Positions 61,224-64,000 of a stretch of 64,000 nt of DNA are shown in pieces. The stretch lies in NCBI RefSeq assembly GCF_003641205.1, contig NZ_CP032762.1, positions 5,104,001 through 5,168,000 on the forward strand. Direction: 5' to 3'. This DNA is from Rhodococcus sp. P1Y (GTDB lineage: Bacteria; Actinomycetota; Actinomycetes; Mycobacteriales; Mycobacteriaceae). Under the pieces are notes generated by a model. It ran no database searches and was not told the origin of the DNA. It saw nothing but the letters and a program-made list of their open reading frames with translations. A program made the translations under genes and the position numbers. The stretch's first letter is position 1; every line of letters starts with the position of its first letter.

Positions 61224-61897
61224 AGTGGCTGGTGGACAACTTCGACGTCGTCCTCGGTCTCGCCAAGACACACCTGTACCTCTCACTCGTGCCGGTGCTG
61301 ATCGGACTCGTCGTCGCCATCCCGGTCGGTACCGTTATTCGGCGTTCGTCGTGGATCCGCAAGATCACTCTGACCGTGGCAAGCGTCGCATTCACCATTC
61401 CGTCGCTTGCCCTCTTCGTCGCGGTTCCCGCGATAGTCGGTCTGCCGGTCCTCGATCCGCTGAACGTCGTCATCGCGTTGGCGGTGTATTCGTCCGCACT
61501 GCTGATCAGGGCGGTACCGGAGGCGCTGGACTCGGTGCCGTTCGCCGTCGTCGATTCGGCCGAGGCCATGGGCTATTCGCCGCTGCGACGAGCAGTGGCA
61601 GTGGAACTGCCACTGTCGCTTCCGGTCCTCATCGCGGGCATCCGAGTCGTCGCCGTCACCAATATTTCGCTGGTATCCGTCGGGTCGGTCATCGGCATCG
61701 GCGGCCTCGGTCAGCTGTTCACTCAGGGATATCAGCGTGACTACCCCGACCAGATAGTGGCGGGCATCATCTCCATCGTCTTCCTTGCTCTGGTGTTCGA
61801 CGCCGCCCTGTACCTGCTCGGCCGTTGGCTCACACCGTGGACCCGGTTGGGAACTACGAAGAAGCCGAGAAGCTCCAACAAGAAGGCCGCGGCATGA
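61220..61897 (+). CDS. proW: osmoprotectant ABC transporter permease (ProW-like)
   Basis: The 225-residue protein starts at GTG 61220 and has about five membrane helices, with IPSLALFVAVPAIVG and EAMGYSPLRRAVAVELPLSLPVLIAGIRVVAVTNISLVSVGSVIG, the latter holding the EAA coupling loop that touches ProV. It pairs with the next permease to form the channel. A much longer open frame through proV is an out-of-frame shadow and was rejected. The ending GTTKKPRSSNKKAAA is charged. ATGA overlap couples it to proZ. Confidence 0.9.
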   Translation: MKWLVDNFDVVLGLAKTHLYLSLVPVLIGLVVAIPVGTVIRRSSWIRKITLTVASVAFTIPSLALFVAVPAIVGLPVLDPLNVVIALAVYSSALLIRAVPEALDSVPFAVVDSAEAMGYSPLRRAVAVELPLSLPVLIAGIRVVAVTNISLVSVGSVIGIGGLGQLFTQGYQRDYPDQIVAGIISIVFLALVFDAALYLLGRWLTPWTRLGTTKKPRSSNKKAAA

Positions 61898-62592
61898 ACC
61901 TGTTCTCGGACGCGTTCTCCTACATCTTCGACGGCGGTAACTGGGCAGGCCCGACCGGAATCGGCGCACGAATCATCGAGCACATTTGGTACAGCCTGCT
62001 CGCTGTGCTGATTTCGGCGGCCATCGCTGTCCCGATCGGATTGCTCATCGGTCACCTGCGCCGAGGTGAGGCCTTGGTGGTCGGGTTGGTCAACGCACTT
62101 CGATCACTGCCGACCCTGGGAATTTTGGTGTTCCTGGTGCTCGTCATCGGCCTCGGCCTGATGCCCCCGATCATCGCGCTGGTCCTCCTCGGCATTCCCC
62201 CGCTGCTCGCCGGAACCTATTCGGGCATAGCGAATGTCGACGCCAATGTCGTCGACGCTGCCCGAGCGATGGGGATGACCGAGCTGCAGGTGCTGTTCCG
62301 AGTCGAGATCCCGAATGCCCTGCCGCTCATAGTCGGAGGACTTCGCAACACGACCCTTCAGATCATCGCCACCGCGACCATCGCCGCCTACGTCAACCTC
62401 GGCGGGCTCGGGCGCTACATCTTCGACGGCCTTGCTCTCTACGACTACGGCCGCGTGCTCGTCGGCGCGATCTTGGTCGCTGCGCTCACACTCGTCGTCG
62501 ATTCACTTCTCGCTCTTGCGGTCTGGGCCTCGGTTCCGGGCACCGGACGACTGAGTCGAACATGGAAAGCGCCCCGGACCACCGCCAGGTAA
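61894..62592 (+). CDS. proZ: osmoprotectant ABC transporter permease (ProZ-like)
   Basis: The 232-residue second permease begins MNLFSDAFSYIFDGGNWAG and has PIGLLIGHLRRGEALVVGLVNALRSLPTLG, LLGIPPLLAGTYSGIANVD and the coupling loop AARAMGMTELQVLFRVEIPNALPLIVGG. It forms a heterodimer with ProW. The ATG overlaps the proW stop by four bases. Its last codons lie inside the stem of the operon terminator, so the terminator and coding end overlap. Confidence 0.9.
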   Translation: MNLFSDAFSYIFDGGNWAGPTGIGARIIEHIWYSLLAVLISAAIAVPIGLLIGHLRRGEALVVGLVNALRSLPTLGILVFLVLVIGLGLMPPIIALVLLGIPPLLAGTYSGIANVDANVVDAARAMGMTELQVLFRVEIPNALPLIVGGLRNTTLQIIATATIAAYVNLGGLGRYIFDGLALYDYGRVLVGAILVAALTLVVDSLLALAVWASVPGTGRLSRTWKAPRTTAR

Positions 62593-62616
62593 GGCGGGTT
62601 CCGGGGCGCTCGTTTT
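62568..62616. terminator. intrinsic bidirectional terminator of proXVWZ and malic enzyme
   Basis: AGCGCCCCGGA-x-x-x-CGCC (62568-62586) pairs with GGCGG-x-x-CCGGGGCGCT (62593-62610) around the proZ stop codon, then CGTTTT follows. It stands between convergent genes. Confidence 0.8.
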
Positions 62617-62625
62617 CCCTGTTTC

Positions 62626-63822
62626 CTACGCGACACCCTCGGCTCGCGCTGCTGCCGCGACTGCGTCCGCAACGGCTGGGGCGACGCGTGGGTCGAGCGG
62701 GCTCGGCACAATTTTGTCCGCAGCCAGCTCGTCGCCGAGAACCGAGAGGATTGCCTCGGCAGCGGCGAGTTTCATGCCTTCGGTGATACGTCGCGCTCCG
62801 GCGTCGAGCGCGCCTTTGAACACGCCGGGGAAGGCGAGCACATTGTTGATCTGATTCGGGAAGTCACTGCGTCCGGTCGCCACGATCGCGGCGTATTTGG
62901 CAGCGGTGTGGGGGTGAATCTCCGGGTCGGGGTTCGACAGCGCGAAGACGATCGACTCGGGAGCCATCGACGCGATGTAGCTCTCGTCGATCTGCCCGGC
63001 CGAGACGCCGAGAAACACATCGGCGCCGAGCAAAGCGTCTCCGGCGCTGCCCGAGAGCGCACGCGGATTGGTACGAGCTGCCAGATCGACCTTGACGGAA
63101 TTGAGGTCGGCGCGATCGGCGGACACGATGCCCTTCGAGTCCAGGACCACCACATCCGAGATTCCCGCCGCGAGGAAGATGTTCGCGCACGCGACGCCTG
63201 CTGCTCCGGCGCCGGAGATCACGATCTTCAACTCGGCGATGCTGCGTCCCTGGAACTTCGCCGCGCCGTTCAGAGCCGCGAGGGCGACAATGGCCGTTCC
63301 GTGCTGGTCGTCGTGCATGACCGGGCAGTCGAGCGCATCGATGACGCGACGCTCGATCTCGAAGCAGCGGGGAGCGGAGATGTCCTCCAGATTGACGGCA
63401 CCGAAGCTGTGGCGAAGTCGCACGATGGTATCGACGATCTCGTCGACGTCGTTGGTGTCGAGAACGATCGGGATGGAATTGAGGTCGGCGAACTTCTTGA
63501 ACAGTGCTGCTTTGCCTTCCATCACGGGAAGAGAAGCGCGTGGGCCGATATCGCCGAGACCGAGCACCGCAGAACCGTCGGAGATAACGGCGACCAGGCG
63601 GTTCGTCCAGGTGTACTGCTTGGCCAAATCGGCATCCTGCGCGATTGCCCGGCTGACCTGCGCGACGCCCGGGGTGTAGGCGATGGACAGGTCACGCTGA
63701 GTCTCGAGCGGCGCCGCCAATTCGACGGTCAGTTTGCCTCCGACATGGCCGAGGAAAATTTCTTCGTCGGTGATGGCCGGCAGATCTACGGTGTTGCTTG
63801 TCGGTTCGGTCACAGTCGTCAC
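62626..63822 (-). CDS. NAD(P)-dependent malic enzyme
   Basis: From GTG 63822 the 398-residue protein has the prokaryotic malic enzyme layout: LSIAYTPGVAQVSRAIAQD, VISDGSAVLGLGDIGPRASLPVMEGKAALFK, PVMHDDQHGTAIVALAALNGA (metal and malate site), IVISGAGAAGVACANIFLAAGI (nucleotide fold) and FALSNPDPEIHP. It converts malate to pyruvate and CO2 with NAD(P)H formation, supplying NADPH or gluconeogenic precursors. CTGGGGGC upstream favours GTG 63822; GTG 63813 would remove three residues, and frames further upstream lack family character. At about 400 residues it is the short (MaeB-catalytic-domain) form without the phosphotransacetylase half. The promoter region extends to the window end. Confidence 0.92.
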   Translation of the reverse strand: MTTVTEPTSNTVDLPAITDEEIFLGHVGGKLTVELAAPLETQRDLSIAYTPGVAQVSRAIAQDADLAKQYTWTNRLVAVISDGSAVLGLGDIGPRASLPVMEGKAALFKKFADLNSIPIVLDTNDVDEIVDTIVRLRHSFGAVNLEDISAPRCFEIERRVIDALDCPVMHDDQHGTAIVALAALNGAAKFQGRSIAELKIVISGAGAAGVACANIFLAAGISDVVVLDSKGIVSADRADLNSVKVDLAARTNPRALSGSAGDALLGADVFLGVSAGQIDESYIASMAPESIVFALSNPDPEIHPHTAAKYAAIVATGRSDFPNQINNVLAFPGVFKGALDAGARRITEGMKLAAAEAILSVLGDELAADKIVPSPLDPRVAPAVADAVAAAARAEGVA

Positions 63823-64000
63823 GTTATAGCCCCCAGGAAACAATTCGATGAAGATGTCTCCGTGCGCGCCCATCCGCGGCTGCAGAGAAATCGAAATGAT
63901 GACGTGAGGCGTGTGCGCCGTCGCGTTACGAGCTCGGCGCTGTGGCGCCTGAAGCTGCACTGGGATTCAGTCTGCCACCGGATCGGCGAACTTTGCAAAC
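63823..64000. other. upstream region of malic enzyme to window edge
   Basis: No gene is supported in the last 178 bases. It probably carries the malic enzyme promoter. I saw no clear dyad. Confidence 0.45.

Noticed and set aside
1..64000. tRNA, rRNA, insertion sequences, prophage and attachment sites
   Set aside because: No cloverleaf-like or rRNA-like sequence, no transposase or integrase motif, and no phage structural genes were recognised.

Overview
This window looks like a chromosomal segment of a mycolic-acid actinobacterium, most likely a Rhodococcus and possibly of the R. fascians group. Both the genus and the group are inferred. Supporting signs are GC-rich codon use with many GTG starts, a fused Kgd-type 2-oxoglutarate enzyme with an Ala/Lys/Pro linker, a mymA-sadH-lipR-like module, several FadE/FadD genes, a Stealth polysaccharide phosphotransferase and ProXVWZ-type osmolyte uptake. 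I saw no rRNA, tRNA, insertion sequence, prophage or CRISPR array. The region reads as metabolically rich core/accessory chromosome.

Layout. 0-7 kb: Stealth transferase (probably cut by the window edge), MerR plus an Asp-nucleophile hydrolase, a CpdA-like phosphodiesterase, a secreted hydrolase and a FadE pair. 6.7-10 kb: histidine phosphatase, RidA, and an amino-acid ABC importer with binding protein fused to permease. 10-15.4 kb: a three-subunit molybdenum aldehyde/xanthine oxidoreductase (PaoABC-like) and a type-B carboxylesterase. 15.4-26 kb: a frameshifted DEAD-box helicase, FadD15-like acyl-CoA ligase, a TM0106-type nuclease-helicase, an alanine-racemase-like PLP enzyme and a sugar-lactone oxidase. 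26-33 kb: a membrane sulfite-oxidase-like molybdoenzyme, an adenine-deaminase-like enzyme, and an operon of PF10118-like protein, ferredoxin-reductase, Baeyer-Villiger monooxygenase and SDR with a divergent TetR. 33-45.8 kb: TetR, enoyl-CoA hydratase, FadE, PadR-MFS, CspA, GNAT, GST-like, AraC-VOC, an EcsC-like protein, a frameshifted LLM flavoenzyme and an ABC pair with a Pro/Gly/Tyr tail. 45.8-53.5 kb: a fused asymmetric ABC exporter and Kgd. 53.5-64 kb: a repeat-filled gap, TetR, the mymA-like module, two osmolyte-binding proteins, ProVWZ and malic enzyme.

How it fits together. Much of the window concerns lipid and carbonyl chemistry: acyl-CoA activation and dehydrogenation, ketone/aldehyde oxidation by two BVMO-SDR modules, ester hydrolysis and aldehyde oxidation. 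It also holds osmotic and amino-acid uptake and two central-carbon enzymes (Kgd, malic enzyme). Several regulators sit beside dyads that look like their operators.

Most noteworthy are a dispersed palindromic repeat at four intergenic sites; a second repeat family built on ATTCGGTCAC that supplies the stop codon of an extended TetR gene; a MerR gene facing a hydrolase predicted to be leaderless; an ABC exporter with one visibly degenerate ATP site; and two conserved genes broken by small indels. None of these amounts to a proven new system. The repeat families are the best candidates for undescribed biology.
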